A stretch of 64,000 nt of DNA from positions 1 to 64,000 of the forward strand of contig JASANE010003168.1 in the NCBI GenBank assembly GCA_030248225.1, in the 5' to 3' direction. The stretch comes from Trileptium ribeirensis (Eukaryota > Nematoda > Enoplea > Enoplida > Thoracostomopsidae). A program made the translations under genes and the position numbers. Shown piece after piece: positions 18,528 to 30,600 of the stretch; the stretch's first letter is position 1; every line of letters starts with the position of its first letter. The notes beneath the pieces are model-generated. The model was not told where the DNA came from. It saw only the letters and a list, made by a program, of their open reading frames with translations, and searched no databases.

Positions 18528-21500
18528 CAAGGGCGCCCGCAGGGGGGGCAAGGGGGGGCACTTGCCCCCCCCCTGGAAAATGGAGGTGCGGAAAAATCAT
18601 AAGGGTCCCCCCTTGTGAAAATTTGCCTCCGAAAATCATTTTCAGAGGCACCTTAAAATTAAATTTTAGACAAAAAATGTAAAAATTTTCCCTGCGGGGC
18701 TTGAATCAATGCAAATCAACCTTTTCCATACTGCGAAATTTAACTTTTGGGGAAGCCTAACGGTCGACCTTACCCGTACATACCATAATATGGTGGCATA
18801 AGCCCATATGAAGTGTAGGCTAGCGCAGTGGATTAAATGATTGATTCAATGATTGATACAGTATTTGATCATTTGATATTGATTCATTTGTATCTTTTCA
18901 GGGCGCGGCTTACGCAGTATTAACGTTTATATTTGGATGTACTAAAGTTTTATAATGGACATTCGCAAATATCTCGCTAAACACGATGACCCTGATGACA
19001 GTCCGAGATCTAAAGTACAAAAAACATCTGCGACTAGTTCCCAGCAATCACAGCCATCGACCTCCGCCGACAGTCTTGCTGCAGACGCAGACTCAAATCC
19101 TGCACCTCCATCTTCTAGGGCATCTGAAGACGACCAGCCTCCAGATCCCTATGATATCGGCATGTTTATCCAACGCGGAACAATCGACAATGATACCAAA
19201 CATAGATTGCTAACGAACCCTTTCCGACCGCCGACAGGGTACAATTTCAAAGCAGACGCCGTAGGAACACGAACGTTTCGGCACGCCTGGTTAGCGCAGT
19301 ACGCTCCTTGGTTAGCATATTCGCCTCATCTCAAAGGGGCCCTTTGCACTCACTGTGTCGTTTTCCCTCAGCCAGTAATTCGCGGTCTTCAAGGGGCATT
19401 TATAACTACGCCTTTCACAAAATATAAGGACTTCAATGAACAAGCCAAAAAACATGTCGCCTCGGCATGGCACAAGGGGTCGCAAGAAGATGCCGAAAAT
19501 TTTTGTCGAGCCCATATCGACGGATCCAAAGATGTTGTCAGCCAACTTGACAGTTCGGTGAAGCGAAGGATTGAAGAAAATCGACAGAAGCTCTTCCCCA
19601 TCATCTCTACGATTGTTTTCTGCGGAACTCATGACATTGCGCTCCGAGGAAAGGAAAGCTCAGGGGGTAACGTGCGCGACCTCTACGATTTTCGAGTTGA
19701 AGCAGGGGATCAGTTACTGAAGGATCATTTGGAAAGCGCACCCGCAAATGCACGCTACACATCACATCGGACGCAAAACGAGCTCATCGAACTGTGCGAA
19801 AAGCGGATTCAAAAGGATATTGTCGCCTCCGCAAATGACTCTGTTGGGTTCGCTATTTTGGCCGACGAAACAGCGGATATATCTGAGAAAGAACAATTGT
19901 CGATTGGTCTTCGTTTCGTCCAGCAAACTGGCGATGAATACACTGTGCGGGAGGAGTTTATTGGTTTTGTGGTGCTCGAAAGAATGACTGCACAAGCCAT
20001 CTCAGCAGCAATTTTGGAACACTGCAGAAACGTTGAGCTCGATCTCACAAAGCTTCTGGGGCAAGGGTATGACGGTTGCTCTGCTATGGCTGGAAAGGAA
20101 GCGGGGGTGCAGGCTAGGATCCGGGAAATATATCCAAAAGCAGCTTTTGTTCACTGTGCATCTCATCGGCTTAACTTGGTGGTCAACGATCTGAATGCGG
20201 TTCCAGACATTCGCAACTCGGTGGGAACAATTAAAAGTGTAATCAAATTCTTTAGGGACAGTCCAATGCGAAGAGCAACCATTCCCAATGTGCCTTTGCT
20301 CTCCGAAACGCGGTGGTCCGAAAAATACAAGAGCATACGTATGTTTTATGAAAAATTCGGGGACATTATGGGACAGCTTGACGATTTTGCAACGACAGCT
20401 TCGGGAAAGACCCGGCAGGACGCGCATCAGCTATCCTGCTCTTGCAGTAATTCCTCATTTTTGTTCTGCCTGGTCACAATGGCAAAATATTCGGCCTTAT
20501 TAGAGCCAGTAACACAGTCACTGCAATCAGTGCAAATGAATCTCATCAACGTGCAGCTACACATCCAAGAATTACTTAATATTTTTGATGAACATCGTCG
20601 AAATGCAGAAAATCGATTCAGAGAAGACATTTTGGCGAAGGCAACTGAAATTGCGGACCGGCTTAATCTTACGCTTCAACTTCCGCGGCAATGCGGCCGC
20701 CAGCAACATCGATCAAACACAGGCGCTGCTACCATCGAAGATTATTTTCGGCAAAATATGTATATTCCCTACCTCGACTCACTCATTTCGTCACTTCAGG
20801 CCCGTTTTTCATCAGCCAGTGGGCCACAGCGTCATCTTTTCAATCTCCAACCGTCCGCAATGAATAAATTATCTCGCAATGACTTCAAACAAACTGTTCG
20901 CGAAATTCACCACTTATATGATATTGACAATTTCGAAATTGAGGCGTCAGGGTGGTACGATTTCTGGCAGGGCAAGGACGGAAACAACTTTTCAATACCT
21001 GAACTGCTTACCTATACGAAGTTTTATCCAGCAATTCGTCAAGCGCTTCACATCCTTCTAATTTTGCCTGCGACCACTTGTACTGTCGAACGATCTTTTA
21101 GCACTTTGCGGAGAGTCAAAACATGGCTACGGTCGACAATGGGCGAGGAACGTCTTTCCGGCTTATGTATGTTGAGTGTGCACAGAGGACGAGTGAATAC
21201 GAAGAAGATTGAGTTCATAAATGGCGTTATTGATTTGTTTGCAACCGATCGAAGACGGTTGCAATTTCTGTTTCAAGAGTGACTGACAGTGTAAGTCTAT
21301 TAGGCTGTATAAACTTTGAAGTAGTTTGCAATGTCAATTTCATGTTATATATGCAGCAACTACTGACGATGTTTTTGGGTGTGGGATGAAACATGCATAT
21401 CTGAAAACCGTAATTGTGCTGTGAAGTAGAACTGAATTTTAAGCAAAACTTAGAGAAAGACCGCCAATTTTGTGTTTACAAGTTGCCTTAATGCGGTGCG

Positions 21501-21567
21501 GTAAACGAGTCTTAAATAAGAAAAAAATTCTTGCCCCCCTCTGGAAAAATTTCTGCGGGCGCCCTTG
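18528..21567 (+). mobile_element. Complete hAT DNA transposon with TIRs and 8-bp TSD
   Basis: The ends are perfect 15-bp inverted repeats: CAAGGGCGCCCGCAG at 18528-18542 and its complement at 21553-21567. They are flanked by the direct 8-mer GTCGCAGC (18520-18527 and 21568-21575), the target duplication size of hAT elements. Length is 3040 bp. Just inside the left end is a G/C-run palindrome (GGGGGGCAAG... with CTTGCCCCCC). CTTGCCCCCC also occurs inside the right end. One intact transposase gene is enclosed. Matching TSDs, perfect TIRs and an unbroken ORF indicate a young, possibly autonomous copy. Confidence 0.95.
18955..21282 (+). CDS. hAT transposase, ZMYM1/DUF4371 type
   Basis: 775 residues, uninterrupted, between the TIRs; the ATG at 18955 follows TTATA. 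Residues 1-65 are a Ser/Pro/Asp-rich leader. A TTF-type zinc-binding region lies around 88-173 (FRHAW, CTHC at 131-134, H173). The DUF4371/RNase H-like core follows, with D304 in LADETAD, D373 in GQGYDG and the HCASHRLNLV motif at 400-409. The C-terminal hAT dimerisation region carries E712 in TCTVERSFSTLRRVK. The D, D, E triad and all landmark motifs are kept. It cuts and pastes its own element in the nucleus. The length is normal for this group, in which several vertebrate relatives are domesticated, but the context here is a plain transposon. Confidence 0.95.
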   Translation: MDIRKYLAKHDDPDDSPRSKVQKTSATSSQQSQPSTSADSLAADADSNPAPPSSRASEDDQPPDPYDIGMFIQRGTIDNDTKHRLLTNPFRPPTGYNFKADAVGTRTFRHAWLAQYAPWLAYSPHLKGALCTHCVVFPQPVIRGLQGAFITTPFTKYKDFNEQAKKHVASAWHKGSQEDAENFCRAHIDGSKDVVSQLDSSVKRRIEENRQKLFPIISTIVFCGTHDIALRGKESSGGNVRDLYDFRVEAGDQLLKDHLESAPANARYTSHRTQNELIELCEKRIQKDIVASANDSVGFAILADETADISEKEQLSIGLRFVQQTGDEYTVREEFIGFVVLERMTAQAISAAILEHCRNVELDLTKLLGQGYDGCSAMAGKEAGVQARIREIYPKAAFVHCASHRLNLVVNDLNAVPDIRNSVGTIKSVIKFFRDSPMRRATIPNVPLLSETRWSEKYKSIRMFYEKFGDIMGQLDDFATTASGKTRQDAHQLSCSCSNSSFLFCLVTMAKYSALLEPVTQSLQSVQMNLINVQLHIQELLNIFDEHRRNAENRFREDILAKATEIADRLNLTLQLPRQCGRQQHRSNTGAATIEDYFRQNMYIPYLDSLISSLQARFSSASGPQRHLFNLQPSAMNKLSRNDFKQTVREIHHLYDIDNFEIEASGWYDFWQGKDGNNFSIPELLTYTKFYPAIRQALHILLILPATTCTVERSFSTLRRVKTWLRSTMGEERLSGLCMLSVHRGRVNTKKIEFINGVIDLFATDRRRLQFLFQE

Positions 21568-21575
21568 GTCGCAGC

Positions 21576-24173
21576 ACATAATATCGTGGTTCGGAACCTA
21601 ATATATAATATAGAATATTTATCATCATTGGGTTTACTCAGGTAATACCAACCATTAATTCAGCAAAATAAAATTGACATCACTAGTTCCGGAATTTAAA
21701 TAGGAACACATCAACATGTTGCTTCAAATTGTAGGCAATGGTAACCATCACATAGTAATCATTAACATATTGCGACAAACCTCCAGGTAATATAATCTAT
21801 AAAACGTGCCGAAATAGTAACAAATAATGTAAAATTTTGTGCTAAAAATAAATCATCCTGTTTCCTGGTTATTGAAGTGAAACACAATGTTGTTACAACA
21901 ACGATTATAGGTCATGAACGGATTAGCCAATTTGTCTAATTCTTTGACCGTGTATTGCGTGTAAACATAAGCACATAATGTTAAAAGCGTTTACATTTGT
22001 CTCCTTTTTAATGAGCAAGTGTTATTCAACCACTAGTTTTAAACAAAAATCAAATCTAATTTGACTGTCTTCGTCTATAAGACGATAACCGCTAAACTGA
22101 CGTGATATAAACTTTTCATGGTACAGGTAAACTGGGCTACTATAAACTTCTGGGCTAGTCTCGTCGATAAACCCTTTAGCAGTTAAATGCTACAGCAAAA
22201 TGATCAATTTTAAAAGGGAAAGCCATCCAATTTTCGACATTTTCCAAATATCGTCTAACTTGCCGAATAGATGGCAAATAGCAATATGCTGGACAAAGAT
22301 GCTTGTGTTTCGATGTTATAATTTATGACTTTGGAATAGTTGCTTCCAGTTGGATCAAGATTTTACCGTGCGTCAGCCTGTATTGTGATGTGCGGATACT
22401 GTTGTGTTCTTTCCGATATTCCCAGATGGATACGCATGTGGCGAAGTTATTTTCGGCACCAGAAGCACCCAAATGTTGCTATAATCGGCTGTGTGTTTTC
22501 AAAGAACACTCAGCTTACAGGTACAACTATGAATGACTGAGATACATTAATTGAGTTCTCAGTTATCCGTTTTATTACATCTAAGTATGTTCATGTTTGA
22601 TCTGGTTAGCCAATATTTCGATAAACCCAACGATAATCTACTTATGTGTCATTTACTTAAGATCTGCGCACTAGGGCTGCATTTTGTGATAGTTCGCCTG
22701 GGCCGTTCCGTTCTGCTCGGCGAGCCTATCCCAGCCGTTGTGACATTTTGCGAGTCGCGCTAGGCCCTATTAATATGAATACCATTTGCTGAGCTGCGCT
22801 CTCAAATTGCCACAAAGGTCGACATGGGCTTACGCTATACAGTATATGAGTTACTTTCACGCATAGCTACCATTTTGGCTTCCTCGTGATATATAGTAGC
22901 TCGCTTTGGTTCCGCAAATAATAAATATTTCCACAATTTTCAACGCTATTGTCTTGCGCTACTTTGACTCATATTGCGGGAGGAGTTACTCTCTAAAGGT
23001 CTCACTTCATCTCAAGCCAAATTTACTGGATCCCCGCACCTCTCGCTTAGCGATATATAGATCAGAGGCCGTAGATGTCGGTAAGTGCTTACCATCCCTA
23101 AGGCTTAGAGAGTGGGTACACTCTTCGACCAAAACCAAATCTACACCCTCTAAAGGATCCTCACCCTCCCCTTGCGTCCACGCTCCGAAAACTCGCGGAA
23201 ACCTGGGTTAGGATGGAGAGCTATTGCTAAAGTAGTAGATCTGCTTTTAGGTATAACTAAAACATGTGGAAGGGCAATTACATATATAATAAATACACGA
23301 GGTCCGAGGACTTGGGGGGTCATCCGGCCGGCGGGTGCTGGGAAAAGGCCGGCGGCTTCGGCACTGGTGGGATGTGCGGCGCCTTCGAACCAAGGCCCAA
23401 GGTGTCACCGCCACTCCCAGTGCCCTAGATGATGAGGGATCGAGAATGCGGCGCTTTCAGTGCTGAAGGGAATGGCGTCGCTTTTGCCATCCGCTAAGAG
23501 CGGTTGGCTGACTAGTCGAAGTTTCGGCGCTTTGTGCTGCCGAGAGAGAGTCCGATGCCTCAGAGGTAACCCGCGCATGAATGTATATGATACAGAAGGT
23601 ACTCGCCGCTCGAGTAACTAGTAGTGAGAACTCTTGAGGTTGTCGAAACTTCATAAAAACTAGCTGCGATGCAGAGATATATATTATTCAGAAACAAAAA
23701 ACCAATGAAAGCATTTCTTTTAAACGTTCACTCTATAAAACATGCACGAACGACTGCATCATATGACGAACTACGTCTAGAAAATATGAAATTATCAACA
23801 AGTCGATAAGGTTGTTTTATGACTCAGTATAGTTAAAAAAGTTTTAATAGTGATCCAGAAAATAATTATTCATTAAATATTCTCTTTACATATTTGTGGA
23901 GTGGAGAGCGCATTTGATATTTGGTAAAAAAAGTATAGAAACTTGCCGTTAGCGTGTAAACTAATAAAGTATCATGGAATTTAGTACTAAATAAAATAGG
24001 CTCCAATGGCCAACGCCGTCTAACATAAGGTGCATGGCCCAGCCCGACTGTACAAACGTATAAATGTGCACATTTTACTTTGTAAGGGCTTCCACTATGC
24101 TAAAACGTCACGAGCCGGATTTGACTGTGTGGCAGAATCCGGCCTAGGTGCACAATTCTTAAGGTAAATTATC
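21576..24173. other. No gene seen; GC island at 23.28-23.66 kb
   Basis: Mostly AT-rich. At 21576 the sequence resumes the hAT target region (ACATAATATCGTGGTT), which is a diverged copy of 18,300-18,335. A GC-rich patch (23,280-23,660) has repeated GGCCGGCGG and GGCGC words and no recognisable protein. It may be an eroded repeat. Confidence 0.3.
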
Positions 24174-24300
24174 CATTATAGTTGAACGATAAAGGCGGCA
24201 ATCGGGATTTTGTAGGATGTGGACGCTTATGTGTATATGCTACGATGTTTTTGATGTCATTTTCTCAATAGTCAATATTTGGAAATATGCACATGTATGC
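24174..24300 (+). repeat. Dispersed ~125-bp repeat, copy 2
   Basis: Matches 18,360-18,485 in the same orientation, sharing ATTATAGTTGAAC, GGGATTTTG, GACGCTTAT, GTCAATATTTG and ATATGCACATGTA in order. Confidence 0.6.
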
Positions 24301-26040
24301 GACATGTGCAGCCGCTCCATTTCCATTGGGTCAGGTAGATCGGGTATCTACATAGGTAGATGCGGCTACGCACCCATTCGGTAGCCAACTGTTTATTTAC
24401 ATGTCAGGATGAGTATATTTTGAAATTTATTGAAAAGATATTTCGTTGTAATCTTACAACAATAATTTCGACTATTCAGTCGTTCGGGTTCCCTGTATTT
24501 CAATACCAAACCCGTCATGCTTGTTCGGGCGGCTTATTGACTTTGGCTTTTATACGTTTGAACAATCATAAATTGGAATATTTATTGATTGCAAACAATG
24601 TATGGACATAGTGAAATATCATTGGCGTTATTGATCTTGTACACAGCTTATGATTGTAGTTGTTTAGCGTTTCAAAATTCATTCTTGTGTACACAGGTTG
24701 CACAACAATAATTTCTTTATGTCGAATTATCTATTGCATATTCTTATGATTATTATTATGTGGTATTATTGAATATATAGTAATATTTTAATTTAAAATT
24801 TGTATTATAATATACACAATTTTGTCCAGACAACTCTACATAGATTAAATTATACATATTTATATATTTCGCACATTTATATATTCATACAAACCTTTTA
24901 TTGTTCATAAAATATGTGTGTCTATCGCAAGCACGACGGTCGGCGAATTCCCAATTACAGTGAAAAATAGACTTTATTAAACTGTTCGCTAGAACCGATA
25001 AAAAATCTGAACTCAAAATTCTGAACCTAGCTATGTAATAAAAGATATATATTAACCACCGCACCGTATAGTTGATAAGCGAATGTTGGCATGCGTTTGG
25101 ATCTTAGAAGTATGTTTGGCTTTGGCGAAACAAGTAGTAAAAGGCATCATTTTGGGAAACTACATCTTTGCTACAATATAATATAAGTTATTCTTCTATT
25201 CTATAAAGCTGTGGCTTTTAATATCGATGCAAATCCATCTGTAACATGGTGGTGGGGCCAATACCAACCATTTTGATGCGAGTAACATAAATGTCAATAT
25301 TTGAGGTATGGTCTACAAAGCATTGGGTGTTCCGGGCCACCTTGTAAACTAACCCCCGGAATTGACGCCTATGGATTTGATACATAAATGGCGTATATCT
25401 AAAAATTAAGTGCACTAAAGGCTCACCGGTAGCTAAGAATACTTGTCAATACAAATTTATATGTTCATTTTAAATACTCATATATAAAAAGGATAAAAGT
25501 ATATTATGTTTTGCGAAAACCCGAATTTTTTACTAAATTTTGGTAAATAAGACAAAATAAATTTTAGCCATAGCAAAAAATTTGCTTTTGCTTTAACGTT
25601 TGACCAATATCATACAAAGCCGTTACTAAAAAAAATTAAAATTCGTTGCGAACTCTCGAATTATGATGCACTATCTGGTTATTAACATCGAAATTGACTA
25701 ATTAAGCACAGTAAAGCAGCAAATAATTTATAGTTGTACAAAAACAGTGTCATAATTTCTCAGCTGTAGCTCATAATATGACAAAGGTACGCCGCAATGA
25801 TATTTCTATTGAATAATATTAGTATTTTTATATTTACCTACTGGTGCACACGCTCTATTTGGATGAAGTCGATAATCTAGGTTTGCTAACAACTAACGCA
25901 GATACATTTCCAGTCGCCTAGCAATAAAAAGCTTCACCCCCACAACGCACATAGTATCATAATAATGTCAAAGTGCAAAAAGCTTATTACATCAAATGCT
26001 ATAATATTTCCAGTTTAGAAAACGTTAGGGTAAGCCTAAG
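24301..26040. other. No gene seen
   Basis: AT-rich DNA. No recognisable coding sequence, tandem array or terminal inverted repeat. Confidence 0.3.
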
Positions 26041-26045
26041 CCTTA

Positions 26046-26480
26046 TGCGGGATTCACGTTATAATGTCTCCAACAGTTGGAACTTTTGTCCCCCTGTAGT
26101 GTAAACTATACCGTAAAGACGGTGACAGTGACACCCACACAATATAACAAAATATGAGGGTGTCGGGCACACCCCTAGATACCTCATTTTGGCAATGGAG
26201 TATTTCGGTGTTTTATGCTTGCCAATACGGTGTTTCTAGGGTATACTGTAGGCCCTATGTAAAATGACCCCACGGGGTGGCGGAAGCTCTCAGCAAAACG
26301 AAAAAGCAACGATGGTTCTTTGAAATAAGACAAACTATTAGCTAGCTTTGTTTGAAATTTAGTTGAAACTTTATTTAAAAACACAGGGGTGTCTAAGACA
26401 CCCTGTAGTCTAGGGTGTGCCTGCCACTGTGTGGGGTACATAAGTTCCAAGTGGTGGGACATTATAACGTGAATCCCGCA
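26046..26480. mobile_element. MITE with ~45-bp TIRs and TTA target duplication (M2)
   Basis: The left end TGCGGGATTCACGTTATAAT is repeated inverted at the right end (to 26480), and similarity extends to about 45 bases. TTA flanks both sides (26043-26045 and 26481-26483), as in PIF/Harbinger elements. The 435-bp interior has GGTGTC/GACACC-type words and no transposase, so it would need one in trans. Confidence 0.8.
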
Positions 26481-26485
26481 TTAAG

Positions 26486-29459
26486 GCATACATGCTCACG
26501 CTCCGAGGTCTTAGGTGGGGTAGCAGTGTTTGGCGGGAAGGAGCTAGTCTCAGGTGGGGGGGGGGAGTATGTAGCGGCGCTTGATGAGAATGTGCGAAAA
26601 ATTCATGATACCCTCAAACCATCCATGATCCATTTTGCTGATTTTACCCCATTTTTGGAAGTATGATCTGGGAACCAATGGTTCCAGGGTAAAATAACAA
26701 TGGTCTAGAAACTTAGAACATCAAGATCAGTTTCAAAAATGAGATAAGCTTATAATATATGCTATGCACATGTTAGTGTTAACTACACGAAAAATATCTA
26801 CGCCTGCAGCTTTGCGACAAGCGTGCAATTTTAGCGTTAAGTACTGGAATAAAATCGACTAAATCAATTTTTACCGAAGTAAGATTTGGAATAAACCTTG
26901 GACATACCCAACGCTAATATAATTTGAAAACAATCACGATATCCAAGCCTCTCAAATAGGGGTCGCCACTTTGGGTAACTTGTGACCTTGAGGAAAAGGA
27001 TGAGGCGACTTCGCAGGTAATTAAATTTTTATTCATTCGTAAACGGCTTAATAATTGACGGAAGCAGCTTAAAATCATATTATAAATAGTCATTGCGCCT
27101 CGGATACTGCATATTTACACTTTTTAATAATTTACACAAATAAATTGTAATTATCAAAATTTTCAGTAAGAACACTACCATTTTTCAGTGTCGACCGAAA
27201 AACGCGCGATTGAAGTTTCATCACTAAAGGGGTCGTATTTTAACGGTTGTCAATAGAGGTCGCGGCCAATGTAAATTTTAGGAGTGGCTATTGGCCAAAA
27301 TTGCTATCTCCAAAACTAGTACAATTATAGCCGAATCGTAAAGTCTCCAACTACCGTAAAATTGTTGAACTTTAATGATAATTGAAAAAAGGAGAAACGA
27401 AAAAGAAAAAAGAAAAATCAGAAACAGAATATTTGCGCCTAGCAATGTAGTAAATTGCAATTATACTACTCGTCACAAGGTTATAGTACCTTAAACGAGC
27501 AGAAAGTTTGGACCGTCGATGTCGCAAGTCTAAGCTTGGACATAGCCAAAAGTAGTAAAAGGCACGACTAGGTTCCCATATCTTTACGGAAAAATAGCAA
27601 AATGGAATTGGGTTATGGTTCATTTCTAAAAGGATGTGGATCCGGTATAGAAATTACATATTTTCCTTGATTTTCGTGAACTAAAAGCACAACAGTAGTT
27701 GGAAATTGCTGCGTAAATCCATGCATATGTGTATGTTTTTTGGTCTGTGTGTAAATTGATTGTAATGTTTATGTAAATAAAATGTATTTTTATATCTCTA
27801 AATGCTGTAATTTTGGTTAACACATCTACAACTAGGGGCATTTTACGTACACTTTACTGGTTAATATGCTATTGATGCATGTACGATTATATCGTGGGAT
27901 AAATAATTTTGTATATTTATATATATATATACATATTAGCAAAAAATCAAAACAGATATTTTTGCTATCGTTCATTATAATATCTAGTTTAACATGGTGA
28001 ATCTAGAAGAAAACTAGTATTGGAAGCTTAACAAATTATGTATTGCTCATCATCATATTTTAGTTATAGTTTTATTTGCTGTTTTACCCGAAAAAAAGAC
28101 TAAAAATGCAGAATTGTGGCTTGGAATGTGGTAAATCTATCATAAATTTTGATGATTTGTCACAACTTAGGTATCATTTTGGAATAATTCTTTTTATAGG
28201 ACCGAGCAAAGAGTACTGATGTTGTTGGATGTTTCTAGTATAATTTAACAGACTGAATTCCAAAAGTTTATTATTACGCTATATTGAGCGTATGTTTGTT
28301 GAAATATAAGTAGAGTATGTTTTAATGTATTGAGCGAAATTTTCTGGCAAACTTATAATTAGTTTGCAATCATCGTTTAAAAGGACGACGAAGAAAGGCG
28401 CTTCAAAATTGTGTCAGAATGCAAGAAAACGAATATGACAAATTTGAATATGAAAATATTCATACATCCTATGACCTGTTAAAAGACTTACTAAATATTC
28501 AAAAAACAGTTCATTTAAAATTTTTAGACTTAAATCTAAAGGAAGATTTTTGTGGACATCGGATCAAGTACAAAGCGCCGCTATTTTAAAGTGAGCTAAT
28601 TAAATTTATCAGCAAAATTTTGGTTAACTGTTCACGAAAAGTTTGTACAACTTTTATGTAGTTTTGCGATTATCTCAAATTTAAGCAATATTATTTTTCT
28701 CTTTGTAGTGAAAACAAGTATATACGGCCTCGCGCATAAAGTTGCTGAAATATAATATGCCACAAGATTTTGTAATTATATATATAGATGCAGTTCAATA
28801 GTTTAACTTTGTTACACTGACAGCCAGAATTTGTTGGATTATTTCGATACATAAATGACTAAATACTGCGCAGCAATCGTTCAGTTGTTAATTTTAAAAG
28901 CTACAACATTAGAAGATAATTGCTGATTTTTCTGCTAATAAGATTTTTTAACAGTGTAAACGTTAATAATTTTTAGTTGCAAAAAATTGTTCCGGAATTG
29001 TAAGTGTAGTATATCTCTGAGAAATTTTATAGAAAAAATTACAAGATGAACATGAAATTTTTTTAATATTATTCGTTTCAAATTTTCCTATGTACAAATT
29101 AACTTTCTACGAAAATTGCAAAATTGTATCTTAACTATATAAAACAATTTTTCATCCAGAATCTGAACAAAGTTGAAGTAAGTTATCGTTTAAACTGGTA
29201 TCTGATATTAGCATGGCACTATTAATGGTGCTGTGGACACTTTAGAGGGTAATAACCGTAATTAGCACTGAGCTCTGCCCATAGATGGCGCAGCATTTTG
29301 GCCCGAAGTCGAGCTGAGCGGCGTAAGCTATATGCAGATTGAGACGTTTTCGATATACTATGCCTGAGTCCTAGATTAAGCTAAATAAATATCTATTAGT
29401 GAGCCTTATAGTAACCGGCGCTATGAGGCACAGGGAGTACCGTATTAAGACCCGTAATA
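26486..29459. other. No gene seen; starts with a CATACATG-family fragment
   Basis: CATACATGCTCACG at 26486 with a G-rich arm up to about 26,570 looks like the left part of an M1 element directly beside the MITE. The rest is AT-rich and contains only short, unrecognisable frames. Confidence 0.3.
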
Positions 29460-29479
29460 GGCTGTGCTTTTTGAAAGGG

Positions 29480-29835
29480 TATAGTGGGTATTTCAGAAGC
29501 CCTTCGGCCTCGGAGTCAGCGGGACTCTTCAGGGGAGCTGAATTTTAGAAATTTGTTGGCACTTAATATTTGTCTTTATTCTTGACAATTTTCCCCTGAT
29601 TTTTGTTAATTTTCTGTGGATTTTTGACGCTTTTCTCTAATTATAGCACAAGTTATGACTAGTTTCGCTAAAATTTTCTATGCTTATTCGGCTCGGGGGC
29701 AGGGGGTGCAGTAGGAGGGTGGGGTCAGGCTACTCCTTCCCATAGGGGGATCGGCGTCTACCCGAGGGTGGATCCGAGCCTCAGGGGCAATAATCTGCCT
29801 CTTCACCCTATGAGCACGTATGATGTGTACATGCA
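29480..29835 (-). mobile_element. CATACATG-family element, reverse orientation (M1)
   Basis: Read on the minus strand, it begins near 29,823 with CATACGTGCTCATAGGG, then GCAGATTATTGCCCCTGAGGC, the left-end pattern of the family. A GC-rich arm and an AT-rich core follow. The other end is not defined. Confidence 0.5.
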
Positions 29836-30229
29836 TAAATTTTAATGTGTATAAAATATTGTAGTGCTTCATACACCTCGAATCGAAAGAAAAATAATTT
29901 TTTTTAGTTCAAAAAGAGAATAATATGTTTAGATGTATATATAAACTTACAACCCCTAACTCCAATATTTATTAGTTATATTATTTATTACTCTATTGTC
30001 ATTCTGTACACTTTAAAAAGTAAAATTTTTAATTTATATTATGTTTTGTTGATTTTTGTATTTTTCAACTGATTTTTCCTTTCAAGTGTACCTTCGTTTC
30101 TTCCACAAACAAATTGAAAATTTCTGATCTTGAGTATCAAGTAAAAGTGGAAGTAAAATTATAATCGACCTCAGCAATTGCATTGCGATGCAGTGTGTAT
30201 ACGCCCCAATTGGATTTTGACTTATCACA

Positions 30230-30600
30230 TATGTGTCGATGGGGGCGGGGGTAGGAGGACTACCCCCTAAGCGGCGGACCCCAAGCCATAGTTGCCGCGT
30301 ATGAAGGCTCCGCACCATGCCTCACATCCCGCCACACTCCCTCTCCACATGCCCCATCCCCCATCTCCACATCCCCGATGCCATCATCTCCACATCCCCT
30401 TCTCCGGCGCGCGGCTATGGCGTGCGAAAAATTTTTAGAAAAAATTAGCAAAAATTTAGGTTAAATCTGCAAAAATCAGGGTACCATCGGCAAAAATATC
30501 GCCGGAGACGAAAGGTGTACTTCTAAGGGTCTTCGCCCGACGACTACCCCCGCCTACCGTGTTTCCCCTAAATCAGACGGACCTTCTACACCTATGACCT
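30230..30600 (+). mobile_element. CATACATG-family element with CCACATCCCC repeats (M1)
   Basis: The left arm has GGAGGACTACCCCCTAAGC, like the other copies. A C-rich stretch with short CTCCACATCCCC repeats (30,330-30,400), an AAAAAT core and a right arm ending ACACCTATGACC follow. Clear terminal repeats were not found. Confidence 0.45.
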
